Below the pieces are notes generated by a model. It worked only from the letters and a program-made list of their open reading frames with translations. It did no database searches and had not been told where the DNA came from. The translations under genes were made by a program, and so were the position numbers. From Bin18 sp965200355 (GTDB lineage Bacteria; Desulfobacterota; Binatia; Bin18), in NCBI GenBank assembly GCA_965200355.1, contig OZ241351.1, forward strand, positions 1,302,001 through 1,366,000: a stretch of 64,000 nt of DNA, read 5' to 3'. Shown here in pieces: positions 16,247 to 24,233 of the stretch (the stretch's first letter is position 1; each line of letters starts with the position of its first letter).

Positions 16247-17605
16247 TTAGTTTCCCCAGGCAGGGAGGGAAAAGCGTTTTTTCATTTTCTTCCCTCCGCC
16301 GCTCCCGGAAAGCCTCCTCATCATCTTTTTTGCTTCGAGATACTGCTTGAGAAACCGATTGACTGCAACCACCGAGGTGCCACTGCCCTTGGCAATCCGT
16401 TTGCGGCGGCTGCCGTTCAGGAGTTCCGGTCTCCGGCGTTCTTCCTTGGTCATGGAGCTGATAATGGCTTCAATATGTTTGAACTCTTTTTCCGCCCCTG
16501 CCATATCGGTGCCCTTGAGCATTTTTTTTGCTCCGGGCAACAGGCCGACCAGATCCGTGAGGGAGCCCATTTGTCGGACCATCCGCATCTGCTCTTGAAA
16601 ATCCTCCAGGGTAAACTGATTTTTCCTGAGTTTTTTTTCAAGCGTCTCGGCCTGCTGCTGGTCGTAGACCTTTTCGGCCTTTTCGATCAACGACAGCACG
16701 TCACCCATGCCAAGGATACGCGAGGCGATACGGTCCGGGTGAAAGGGTTCCAGGGCGTCGAGCTTTTCCCCAATACCGGCAAACAGAATGGGCGCGCCGG
16801 TGACGGAGCGTAAGGACAGGGCCGCCCCTCCCCTGGCATCCCCTTCAATTTTTGTCAGGATGATCCCGTCAATGGAAAGACGCTGGTGAAAGCCTTGGGC
16901 GACATTCACTGCTTCCTGGCCGGTCATGGCGTCGGCGACCAGCAGGGTTTGGTGCGGCTGGAGCACCGTTTTCATCCGCTCCAGGTCGGCCATCAACTCG
17001 GCATCGACCTGGAGACGGCCAGCGGTATCCACTATCGCTACGTCACAGCCACTTTGCTGCGCGGCGGCAATCCCGGCCTGGGCCACGACAATCGGGTCGG
17101 GAGCCGAGCCGTCGTTCGGGGTCGGATAGACCGGCACGCCTAGCTCTTGGGCGAGAATGGTGAGCTGATCAATAGCGGCCGGACGAAAGGTATCTGCCGG
17201 AATCAGGTAGGGGGTCTGCTGCCGTTCGAGAGTCAGATAGCGGGCGAGCTTCCCCGCGGTCGTGGTCTTCCCGGAACCGTTCAGGCCAACGAGCAGAATG
17301 ACGACCGGGGGCCGGGCCGATATATCCAACTCGGTTTGCTCTCCGCCCAGGAGTGCGACCAACTCGGTATTGACGACCTTGATAAGCTGTTGGCCGGGCG
17401 AGAGGCTGGCCAGCACATCCTGCCCAAGGGCCTGCGTCCGAATCCGCTCGACAAAGTCTTTGACCACCCGAAAATTGACATCCGCCTCCAGCAGGGCTAG
17501 CCGCACTTCGCGCAACGCTTCATCAATGTTCTTTTCGGTCAGTCTGGTGTGTCCGCGCACCCGGCGCAGCACCCCGTCCAGCTTTTCTCCCAGGGCCTCA
17601 AACAT
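16247..17605 (-). CDS. ffh: Signal recognition particle protein Ffh
   Basis: 452-residue SRP54 GTPase that recognises signal sequences of membrane and secreted proteins with 4.5S RNA and FtsY. The N domain (1-90) begins MFEALGEKLDGVLRRVRGH. The G domain has GLNGSGKTTTAGKLA, DTAGRLQVD and TKIEGDARGGAALS. The M domain has the Met-rich segment (EQMRMVRQMGSLTDLVGLLPG) and the RNA-binding RRKRIAKGSGTSV. It is first in the ribosomal block on this strand. Confidence 0.97.
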   Translation of the reverse strand: MFEALGEKLDGVLRRVRGHTRLTEKNIDEALREVRLALLEADVNFRVVKDFVERIRTQALGQDVLASLSPGQQLIKVVNTELVALLGGEQTELDISARPPVVILLVGLNGSGKTTTAGKLARYLTLERQQTPYLIPADTFRPAAIDQLTILAQELGVPVYPTPNDGSAPDPIVVAQAGIAAAQQSGCDVAIVDTAGRLQVDAELMADLERMKTVLQPHQTLLVADAMTGQEAVNVAQGFHQRLSIDGIILTKIEGDARGGAALSLRSVTGAPILFAGIGEKLDALEPFHPDRIASRILGMGDVLSLIEKAEKVYDQQQAETLEKKLRKNQFTLEDFQEQMRMVRQMGSLTDLVGLLPGAKKMLKGTDMAGAEKEFKHIEAIISSMTKEERRRPELLNGSRRKRIAKGSGTSVVAVNRFLKQYLEAKKMMRRLSGSGGGKKMKKRFSLPAWGN

Positions 17606-17638
17606 GCTGATTCACACTATTTTGTCCAGTTTTCCCCA

Positions 17639-17665
17639 CATATAGAAACAGGGGGCGAAAGTCAA
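17639..17665 (-). promoter_or_regulatory. Candidate promoter of the ffh-rpsP-trmD operon
   Basis: On the minus strand, TTGACT (17665-17660) and TATATG (17644-17639) form -35 and -10-like boxes with a 15-base spacer (17 if TATGTG is used), about 35-60 bases before the ffh start. The fit is moderate; this is a visual match only. Confidence 0.35.
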
Positions 17666-17773
17666 TCAATTGGGACTCGCCAGGCGTGCAATCGGTTGGA
17701 CTCCTCAGGAGACCGTGTTCGCCTCACGCGGGCTTTGCTTGCGCAGGGTCTCGAAATCGGTTAGCTGTGAAAC

Positions 17774-18202
17774 ATGGCAGCAAAGCAAAGTAAATTCTTG
17801 ATCGGCTCCCTGCTCATCGTCAGCGCGGTCGGCTATCTGATGTATACGAGTATACAAGAGACCAAAGTGTATTACTTCACCATAGACGAGTTTCTCCTCA
17901 ATCGGGAGGCGCTGACCAATACCGACGTTCGGGTTGCCGGGCGGGTGCAGGCAGGCTCTATTCAGTGGGACCCGGCATCGCTCAATCTGGCCTTCAGGCT
18001 GATGCCTATTGAGCCGGGCACAATGCCCGTGAGCGCCCTGCCCGCAGGGGTCGCGGTCTCCTACCAGGGGATTTTACCAGATATGTTTGCCGAGGGGCGA
18101 GACGTGATTGTCGAGGGCCTGTATACGCCAGACCAGCAACTCGTTGCCGCGACGATTATGACGAGCTGTCCCTCAAAGTATGAGCCCGAAATCGAAGGCT
18201 GA
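17774..18202 (+). CDS. ccmE: Cytochrome c maturation protein CcmE, CxxxY type
   Basis: 142-residue periplasmic heme chaperone with an N-terminal anchor (FLIGSLLIVSAVGYLMYTSI) and an OB-fold beta domain (VRVAGRVQAG, VSYQGILPDMFAEGRDVIVEG). In most bacteria heme binds covalently to the His of HxxxY. Here the motif is CPSKY, so a Cys replaces the His. This CxxxY variant is known from archaea and some delta-proteobacteria. It is first in an eight-gene ccm operon, with ccmF starting 77 bases downstream. Confidence 0.92.
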   Translation: MAAKQSKFLIGSLLIVSAVGYLMYTSIQETKVYYFTIDEFLLNREALTNTDVRVAGRVQAGSIQWDPASLNLAFRLMPIEPGTMPVSALPAGVAVSYQGILPDMFAEGRDVIVEGLYTPDQQLVAATIMTSCPSKYEPEIEG

Positions 18203-18279
18203 GCCCTTCCCTGGCACCGAACAACCGTGGTCTCGATTGTTCCCCTGTCAAATCAACACCCGATGAGAACGGTTGACCC

Positions 18280-20277
18280 ATGACCCACCTTGGTACCCTT
18301 GCCCTCTATCTTGCGAGCCTATTAGCCGTCTACGCTATTGTCACCAGCCTGTGGGGCGTTCGGACACGGCGGCCAGTGTGGATTGCCAGCGGAACCCAGG
18401 CCGCGTACGCGGTCGGCGGCTGCGTCGTTGTGGCGTCCATCGCCCTGCTGTACGCCCTGCTGACGCGGGATTTTAATGTCGAATACGTGGCAAGCTACTC
18501 CAGCTCCACCTTACCCCTGCATTATACGGTCGCCGCGTTTTGGGGCGGGCAAAAGGGCTCCCTCCTGTTCTGGGCGCTGATCCACTGCCTGTTCTCTGTG
18601 ATCGTCCTCTTCCAGAATCGGACTCGAAACCAAGAACTGATGCCGTATGTGACGGCGACGCTGATGACCATTGCCCTCTTCTTCCTCGGTCTGTTGTGTT
18701 TCATTACTCCCCCGTTTGAACGACTGTCTTTTATCCCGGACGAAGGCTCGGACCTCAATCCCTTACTCCAAAATTACTGGATGACCATTCATCCTCCGGC
18801 CCTGTATTTAGGCTTTATCAGCGCGTCTGTCCCGTTCGCTTTTGCCCTGGCCGCCCTGGCCACCGGGAAACTGGGCGACGTGTGGATCAGGACCACCCGG
18901 CGCTGGGCCCTGACCTCGTGGTTTTTTCTGTCCTTGGGCAATCTGCTGGGCGGACGCTGGGCCTATGAGGTGCTGGGTTGGGGCGGCTACTGGGCGTGGG
19001 ACCCGGTTGAGAACGCGGCGATTATGCCCTGGTTTACCGCCACTGCCTATCTCCACTCGGTCATGATCCAGGAAAAGAAAGACATGCTCAAGGTCTGGAA
19101 TATGACCCTCGTCATCCTGACCTTTGTGTTAACGATTTTCGGCACCTTCCTGACGCGCAGCGGGGTGATCTCGTCCGTCCACTCTTTTACTCAGTCTGGC
19201 TTAGGCCCCTATTTCCTGGCCTTCCTGGCCTTTATCCTGACCGTTTCCATTGGACTCCTGCTCTACCGTCTGCCAGACCTGAAGAGCGTCAATGAGTTCG
19301 ACTCCCTGTTGTCCCGCGAAGCGGCTTTCCTGTTCAATAATCTCATTCTGGTCGGTCTGGCCTTTGCCACGTTCTGGGGAACCATTTTCCCCATTCTCTC
19401 TGAGTGGGTCCGGGGCGTCAAAATTACGGTCGGGCCGCCCTTCTTCAATCAGGTGAACGGCCCGCTCGGGGTGTTGTTATTATTCCTGACTGGCGTCGGG
19501 CCGATTATTGCCTGGCGGCGGGCAAGCTGGAGCAGCCTCAGACGGCAATTTACGCTTCCGCTGGTGGTTGGGCTGGCCCTGGGTGGCCTGCTTTTTGTGC
19601 TGGGCTACCGCAATTACTATGCAGTCGTGATTTTCTCGCTGGCCGGATTCGTCCTGGCCGGTATCCTGGCTGAGTTCGCCCGTGGAACCCGCGCCCGACA
19701 GGTGATGCTGCACGAAAGCCGGCCGCAGGCCCTGGGGCGGTTGGTCGGCAAAAACCCCCGTCGGTACGGTGGCTATATCGTCCATATTGGTGTGGTCCTG
19801 ATTTTTTTCGGGGTGGCCGGTGCACTCTTCACTATTGAAAAACAGATTACCGTGGGCGCGGAGCAGTCTTTTACGGTGGGCCGCTATACCCTTCACTACA
19901 CGGGGATCACAGACAGGGAAGACGCGCATATTGCCGCCCAGATTGCGACGGTGCAGGTGCTGGTTGACGGACAGCAGATCGATACCATGTATCCCGAGAA
20001 ACGCTTCTACAAAAAACAAAACCAGCCCACCACCGAGGTCGATATTCGGCCAACCCTGGTGGAAGACCTTTACCTGGTGCTTGGCAGCTACGACGCGCCG
20101 TCGGGCCTGGCTACCTTTCAAGTCTTCATTAATCCGCTGGTGTCCTGGATTTGGCTTGGGGGGTTGATCTTGATTCTGGGCACCTGCGTCATCATGGCCC
20201 CGAATCCGGCGGAACGACAAGCTTTTGCCCTGGGGCGGGCAGCGGCAGACATACGAGGGCAAGCCGTTGCGGAATAG
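18280..20277 (+). CDS. ccmF: Heme lyase subunit CcmF
   Basis: 665-residue polytopic inner-membrane protein of the heme handling superfamily. It transfers heme from CcmE to the CxxCH motifs of apocytochromes c. The WWD domain is WGGYWAWDPVENAAIMPW, and AAFWGGQKGSLLFWALI and TRRWALTSWFFLSLG are family landmarks. A large periplasmic C-terminal segment ends with SWIWLGGLILILGTCVIM. The 3' end overlaps the start of the next gene, typical of tight ccm operons. Confidence 0.95.
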   Translation: MTHLGTLALYLASLLAVYAIVTSLWGVRTRRPVWIASGTQAAYAVGGCVVVASIALLYALLTRDFNVEYVASYSSSTLPLHYTVAAFWGGQKGSLLFWALIHCLFSVIVLFQNRTRNQELMPYVTATLMTIALFFLGLLCFITPPFERLSFIPDEGSDLNPLLQNYWMTIHPPALYLGFISASVPFAFALAALATGKLGDVWIRTTRRWALTSWFFLSLGNLLGGRWAYEVLGWGGYWAWDPVENAAIMPWFTATAYLHSVMIQEKKDMLKVWNMTLVILTFVLTIFGTFLTRSGVISSVHSFTQSGLGPYFLAFLAFILTVSIGLLLYRLPDLKSVNEFDSLLSREAAFLFNNLILVGLAFATFWGTIFPILSEWVRGVKITVGPPFFNQVNGPLGVLLLFLTGVGPIIAWRRASWSSLRRQFTLPLVVGLALGGLLFVLGYRNYYAVVIFSLAGFVLAGILAEFARGTRARQVMLHESRPQALGRLVGKNPRRYGGYIVHIGVVLIFFGVAGALFTIEKQITVGAEQSFTVGRYTLHYTGITDREDAHIAAQIATVQVLVDGQQIDTMYPEKRFYKKQNQPTTEVDIRPTLVEDLYLVLGSYDAPSGLATFQVFINPLVSWIWLGGLILILGTCVIMAPNPAERQAFALGRAAADIRGQAVAE

Positions 20278-20782
20278 ACGTCTGTTGCCGGCCGGCTCGT
20301 CTGTCTGGGTCGCGCTGCTCGTCTGGGGATGCTCCGTGGCCCAGGCTGCGTCTCCCCTTCAAGCAGTTCCAGAACAACCGACGAATCAGCAGATGGAAGC
20401 GGCCCTAACCTGCCAGTGTAGTTGCGGCCTGACCGTGCATAGCTGTAACCACTTGCAGTGCGGCTTTGCCATTCCGGCCAAAGAGCAGATTGCCGAGCAG
20501 CTTGCCCAAGGCGCTTCCCGCGAGGCGATTCTGGCTTCTTTTGTGGCCCGGTATGGAGAAAAAGTGCTGTCCGCACCAATGGCCACCGGCTTTAATCTGG
20601 CGGCCTGGATAACACCCTTTCTCGTTGTTCTGATTGGGGCCATCAGCATTGGCTTGCTCGCCCGCCGCTGGACAAAAAATCGGCCCACAGTCCAGGCGGT
20701 CTCGTCCTCCACCGCTTCTGGACCAAGCCCCAACCCGTATCAGGAACGCCTCAAAAAAGAGCTTGAGACCTTTGAGGGCTAA
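20267..20782 (+). CDS. Cytochrome c maturation protein CcmH-like, variant cysteine motif
   Basis: About 171 residues. The TTG at 20267 is preceded by GAGGG and overlaps the ccmF stop. A signal helix (SVWVALLVWGCSVAQA) precedes the reducing domain. Typical CcmH has LRCxxCQ; here the motif is LTCQCSCGLTVHSCNHLQCG with five Cys, the form I associate with delta-proteobacterial CcmH-like proteins. One C-terminal helix (LAAWITPFLVVLIGAISIGLL) anchors it. It should reduce the apocytochrome CxxCH disulfide. Confidence 0.85.
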   Translation: MRNRRLLPAGSSVWVALLVWGCSVAQAASPLQAVPEQPTNQQMEAALTCQCSCGLTVHSCNHLQCGFAIPAKEQIAEQLAQGASREAILASFVARYGEKVLSAPMATGFNLAAWITPFLVVLIGAISIGLLARRWTKNRPTVQAVSSSTASGPSPNPYQERLKKELETFEG

Positions 20783-20792
20783 ACGGAGAGCC

Positions 20793-21137
20793 ATGACCTT
20801 TGTGCTGTACACCGCCGGCATTATTCTGGTTGGGCTGATTGCCGTCCTCGTTGCTTGGCCCTTGCTGGCCGCCCCGTCGGACTCCGCCCCGCCCCTCCCA
20901 GCCGCCGAGCACATCGCCCGCTGGGAAAAACAGAAAGCCGCGGCCTATGCCGCCCTCCGAGAAGCAGAGTTTGACAAACAAATGGGCAAGCTGGCGGACG
21001 AGGATTATCAATGGATCCGGCAGAAATACGAAGCGCGCGCCGTTGAAGCGCTGGCGCATCTCGACCAACTCGCCCAGAAGGGGCCGGGCAAGGCGTCTGT
21101 TGAGTCTCCTCAAGTCAGCGGGTCCATAGAGTCCTGA
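20793..21137 (+). CDS. CcmI-like membrane protein
   Basis: 114 residues: one N-terminal helix (TFVLYTAGIILVGLIAVLVAWPLL) and a helical cytoplasmic segment (ARWEKQKAAAYAALREAEFDKQMGKLADEDYQWIR) that matches the start of CcmI and the small helical proteins of ccm operons. It lacks the TPR half of full CcmI, so it may be a short version. Its position between ccmH and ccmA supports a role in cytochrome maturation. Confidence 0.7.
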   Translation: MTFVLYTAGIILVGLIAVLVAWPLLAAPSDSAPPLPAAEHIARWEKQKAAAYAALREAEFDKQMGKLADEDYQWIRQKYEARAVEALAHLDQLAQKGPGKASVESPQVSGSIES

Positions 21138-21168
21138 CTCAACAGACCGCCCTGACTCAACAGACCGC
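21133..21168. repeat. 18-bp tandem duplication abutting the ccmA start
   Basis: The unit beginning CCTGACTCAACAGACCGC occurs twice head to tail (21133-21150 and 21151-21168), ending one base before the ccmA ATG and covering the stop of the preceding gene. No Shine-Dalgarno is visible in front of ccmA, so the duplication may have altered its translation signal. Confidence 0.8.
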
Positions 21169-21169
21169 A

Positions 21170-21871
21170 ATGAATACCTGGGTTGTTGAGGCGCACCATC
21201 TCCACAAGACCTTTGCGTGGACCCCAGTCCTCAATGATATCTCCTGCCGTATGGCCCCTGCCGAAGTGGTCGGCATATTTGGGCTCAATGGCGCCGGCAA
21301 AACAACGCTGTTGCGGCTCTTGGCGACGCTGCTGACCCCCACCTCAGGCCGGCTGACGCTCTTTGGCTCAGACGCTTCCGAGCTGGCGGTCCGGCGAAAA
21401 ATCGGCTTTCTCGGACACGAGAGCTGCCTGTATCCTGACCTCACTCCAGAAGAGAACTTGACCTTTTATGGGAAAGCCTATCAGGTGCCGAACCTCACAG
21501 ACCGCGTGACGCAACAATTAGAATACGTCGGCCTCCAGGACTGGCGGACCATGCCCGTCCGTTATTTTTCGCGGGGGATGGAACAGCGCCTCAGTTTGGC
21601 GCGGGTGCTTTTACACGCCCCGGACCTTTTCCTGCTCGACGAGCCCGACACCGGTCTTGACCCCAAGGCGCTCTCGACCCTGCACGACAGCCTGGCTCGG
21701 GCAAAAGACCAGACAAAGACGGTCATCCTGACCTCGCACGATTTTGTGCGGAGTCGGGATCTGTGTACCCGCGCCCTCATCCTGCACCGGGGACGGATTG
21801 TCTGGCAATCGGCCGGGCCGCTCCCGTCTCCGCAAGAGTTTGTCGAGTGCTATACCGCCTGCACGCGCTAG
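21170..21871 (+). CDS. ccmA: Heme exporter ATPase CcmA
   Basis: 233-residue ATPase of the CcmAB(CD) complex that frees holo-CcmE. Walker A is GLNGAGKTT, the signature region is YFSRGMEQRLSLARVL, Walker B is LFLLDEPDTGLD and the switch is LTSHDF. The ATG at 21170 gives the family N-terminus, but no Shine-Dalgarno is seen; an 18-bp tandem repeat lies directly before it. The next gene starts 8 bases after its stop. Confidence 0.93.
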   Translation: MNTWVVEAHHLHKTFAWTPVLNDISCRMAPAEVVGIFGLNGAGKTTLLRLLATLLTPTSGRLTLFGSDASELAVRRKIGFLGHESCLYPDLTPEENLTFYGKAYQVPNLTDRVTQQLEYVGLQDWRTMPVRYFSRGMEQRLSLARVLLHAPDLFLLDEPDTGLDPKALSTLHDSLARAKDQTKTVILTSHDFVRSRDLCTRALILHRGRIVWQSAGPLPSPQEFVECYTACTR

Positions 21872-21879
21872 GTTGTCCC

Positions 21880-22533
21880 ATGTGGGCGATTGTGTGGAAA
21901 GATATTCTCTTGGAGCTGCGCACCAAAGAGCGCGTGTCGGCTGTGCTGGTTCTGGCCCTGCTGACTATCCTGGTGTTTGTTTTTGCCCTCACGCCCGAGC
22001 AATTGAATCAGCCCGCCTTCGGTTCCGCGCTGCTCTGGGTGGCGCTCGTTTTTGCCGGGATGTTGAGTCTCCAGCGCGCGTTCATCCTGGAGCAGGAACG
22101 GCACTGCTTTGCCGGCCTCCTGCTCTGTCCGATTGACCCTGGTCAGGTGTTTCTTGCCAAGTTTCTGAGCAATGTCTGCTTTCTCACCGTGGTGGAAGCC
22201 GTTGTCGCCCCGCTCACGCTGGCGCTGCTCGGGCTGTCCTTCTCGGTCTCCCTGCTTGGGCTGGCGCTCGTTCTGCTGTGCGGGATTGTGGGCTTCTCCG
22301 CGCTGGGGACGCTATGCGCGGCGATTGCTGTGCAGACGCGCGCGCGGGAAATTATTCTCCCGCTCATGCTCCTGCCCCTTCTGGTGCCACTCTTTCTGGC
22401 CGCGGTGCATGTCACCGGAGCACTCCTGGCCGGAGAAGTCTGGACCGGGACGTGGTTCCGTATCCTGATTGCGTTTGATGTGATTTTTGTGGTGACTGGC
22501 TGGCTGATGTTTGGGTTTGTTGTACAAGAATAG
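21880..22533 (+). CDS. ccmB: Heme exporter permease CcmB
   Basis: 217-residue membrane subunit with six helices. Landmarks are WKDILLELRTKERVSAVLV at the N-terminus and ERHCFAGLLLCPIDPGQVFL in the second segment; the family FQEEQE-like position is EQERH here. It pairs with CcmA. The ATG at 21880 is chosen over upstream in-frame codons that lie inside ccmA. The ccmC Shine-Dalgarno AGGAGG overlaps its end. Confidence 0.92.
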   Translation: MWAIVWKDILLELRTKERVSAVLVLALLTILVFVFALTPEQLNQPAFGSALLWVALVFAGMLSLQRAFILEQERHCFAGLLLCPIDPGQVFLAKFLSNVCFLTVVEAVVAPLTLALLGLSFSVSLLGLALVLLCGIVGFSALGTLCAAIAVQTRAREIILPLMLLPLLVPLFLAAVHVTGALLAGEVWTGTWFRILIAFDVIFVVTGWLMFGFVVQE

Positions 22534-22544
22534 GAGGACTGTCT

Positions 22545-23297
22545 GTGGATGAAGCGCGTATGAACACGGTGCCGTCTGGTTCGCATCTGGCCGACTCTCT
22601 CAAGAGTCAACCTGCCCCCCACTCAGACAAAAAAGCTGAGTACATTGACGCTTGCCTGCCGTGGCTGACATGCGCAGCGATGCTGGCAGCCCTGGCTATG
22701 GTTTTTCTATACGTTCCCAATGAGCGGGTGCAGGGCGCGGTGCAGCGTGTTTTTTATTTCCATCTGCCCTCAGCCTGGATGGCCTTTCTCGGCTTCTTTA
22801 TCGTGGCCGGGGCGAGCGCGGCGTTCTTATGGCAAGGCAAGCGCTCGGCTGACTTACTGGCCCAAGCCGCAGCCGAGCTTGGTATGGTGTTCTGCTCACT
22901 CGTGCTGCTGACCGGGCCCCTCTGGGCGCGCCCGGTCTGGGGGGTGTGGTGGACCTGGGACCCCCGTCTCACCATGACGCTGGTGTTATGGCTGATTTAT
23001 GCCGCTTATATGCTGCTGCGCGTTTTTGCCGGGGATACCGAGACGGTCGCCCGGTATGCCGCCGTCCTGGGCATTGTTGGGGTGATTAATATCCCGCTGC
23101 TCTATATTTCTATTCGTCTCTGGCGCGGGATTCATCCCAAGGTCGAACAAATGGCCCCGGAAATGGCCTGGACGCTGCTCGTCTGTACCGGGGCGTTTGG
23201 GTGCGTCTTCACGTGGTTATTGCGACTCAGGTTACGCAGCCTGCACCTGCGCGACGAAATCAGCGCCCTGCGCCAGCATGTGATGGCAGCCTCATAG
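22545..23297 (+). CDS. ccmC: Heme exporter CcmC
   Basis: 250-residue heme-handling protein that loads heme on CcmE. The WWD signature is WGVWWTWDPRLTMTLVLW, with VQRVFYFHLPSAWMAFLGF and YAAVLGIVGVINIPLLYISI as family landmarks. The GTG at 22545 has AGGAGG at about seven bases; an internal ATG at 22560 is also possible. The N-terminal 40 residues are hydrophilic, slightly longer than usual. Confidence 0.94.
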   Translation: MDEARMNTVPSGSHLADSLKSQPAPHSDKKAEYIDACLPWLTCAAMLAALAMVFLYVPNERVQGAVQRVFYFHLPSAWMAFLGFFIVAGASAAFLWQGKRSADLLAQAAAELGMVFCSLVLLTGPLWARPVWGVWWTWDPRLTMTLVLWLIYAAYMLLRVFAGDTETVARYAAVLGIVGVINIPLLYISIRLWRGIHPKVEQMAPEMAWTLLVCTGAFGCVFTWLLRLRLRSLHLRDEISALRQHVMAAS

Positions 23298-23310
23298 CAA
23301 AGGAAAAGAT

Positions 23311-23460
23311 ATGCCATATTTGTTTGCCGCGTTCAGCGTGGTGTGGATTGTGATTTTTCTGTATGCGCTGTCGATATCCCGCCGTCAGCGGGAGCTGTCT
23401 CAGGAGGTTGCCACGCTCCGGAAGATGACGGAAGAGCGGACAAAGACTCAGCCCTCGTAA
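23311..23460 (+). CDS. Small cytochrome c maturation protein CcmD-like
   Basis: 49-residue protein: an N-terminal helix (YLFAAFSVVWIVIFLYALSI) followed by a basic and coiled segment (SRRQRELSQEVATLRKMTEE). This is the plan of CcmD, which holds CcmC and CcmE together. ATG at 23311 follows AAAGGAAAA, 13 bases after ccmC, and it is last in the operon. Too short for most gene callers, but position and topology are convincing. Confidence 0.85.
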   Translation: MPYLFAAFSVVWIVIFLYALSISRRQRELSQEVATLRKMTEERTKTQPS

Positions 23461-23556
23461 AGAATCCGCAGTCACGGGAACAGAGGACAGGATGGACACA
23501 GCACTTGTACAGTCCAGGCTACGCCCTTCGGTTTGGCGCACCTGACCGACGGAGTT

Positions 23557-23982
23557 TCAGGAGCCAAGCATCTTCGAGACCGGCTCAACCAGCCCGAGTG
23601 CTACGAGCAGCCCGACCAGCACCAGCACGGTATTGAGCGTAAACCGCAGGCCGTCGAACTTAGTCTCTAAGCCGTTGAACTTGGCCTCCAGGCCGTCGAA
23701 CTTGGCGTCCGAGCCATCGAACTTCGCCTCCAGGCCGTCGAACTTGGCGTCCGAGCCGTCGAATTTGGCCTCCAGGCCATCGAACTTCGCTTCCAAACCG
23801 TCGAATTTGGCTTCCAGGGCTTTGAAGTCAGCCTGCAAGGTCTGGAAATCAGCCTTGGCCGGGAGTTGGGCGGTCAACTCGTCGCCGAGCACCCGGGCCA
23901 GGGCTTCGGCCTGCGCTCCGGCAAAGCCCGCCTCTTTGAGGCGGTCGGCAAAGCGCAGGGTGTTAATCAGGGTTGGGCTCAT
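23557..23982 (-). CDS. Heptad-repeat coiled-coil protein with a C-terminal membrane anchor
   Basis: 141 residues. The N-terminal part (1-45) is helical (INTLRFADRLKEAGFAGAQA), resembling DUF1640/CCDC90-type proteins. Residues 59-112 consist of repeated heptads of the form KFDGLEA or KFDGSDA, and the C-terminus is one hydrophobic helix (NTVLVLVGLLVALGLVEP). Such proteins probably form anchored coiled-coil rods. Function is unknown. The start follows a purine-rich region; the gene is convergent with the ccm operon. Confidence 0.7.
   Translation of the reverse strand: MSPTLINTLRFADRLKEAGFAGAQAEALARVLGDELTAQLPAKADFQTLQADFKALEAKFDGLEAKFDGLEAKFDGSDAKFDGLEAKFDGSDAKFDGLEAKFNGLETKFDGLRFTLNTVLVLVGLLVALGLVEPVSKMLGS
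23647..23808. repeat. 21-bp coding tandem repeats (eight heptads)
   Basis: A run of about eight 21-bp units encodes KFDGLEA-type heptads inside the 23557-23982 gene. Units alternate between the KFDGLEA and KFDGSDA forms, with the last ones degenerate (KFNGLET). Such arrays change copy number easily by slippage. Confidence 0.85.
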
Positions 23983-24233
23983 GGGCTGGCCTCTGCTCTG
24001 CCGAACATAGGCCGTCCTGGCTGGGGGTTCAAGCTCTCGCAGCCGATGTCAGCGAGAATGTCCGGTGACATGCCCTATCCGCGGACGCCGAAGATCGTTT
24101 TTCTGTGACCGGCGCGGTTGCCTTTATCGATCATTTCCTGCTTCGGCCTAGCTAACTTGCGTTGTAAGCCCCTGTCTGCCTGCGAGGGGGCTCGCACAGA
24201 ACGGCTCCCTCCCTAACGTGACGATATGGAGCC

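Noticed and set aside
23647..23808. Repeat array considered as CRISPR
   Set aside because: Units are contiguous, without spacers, and code for heptads in one frame.
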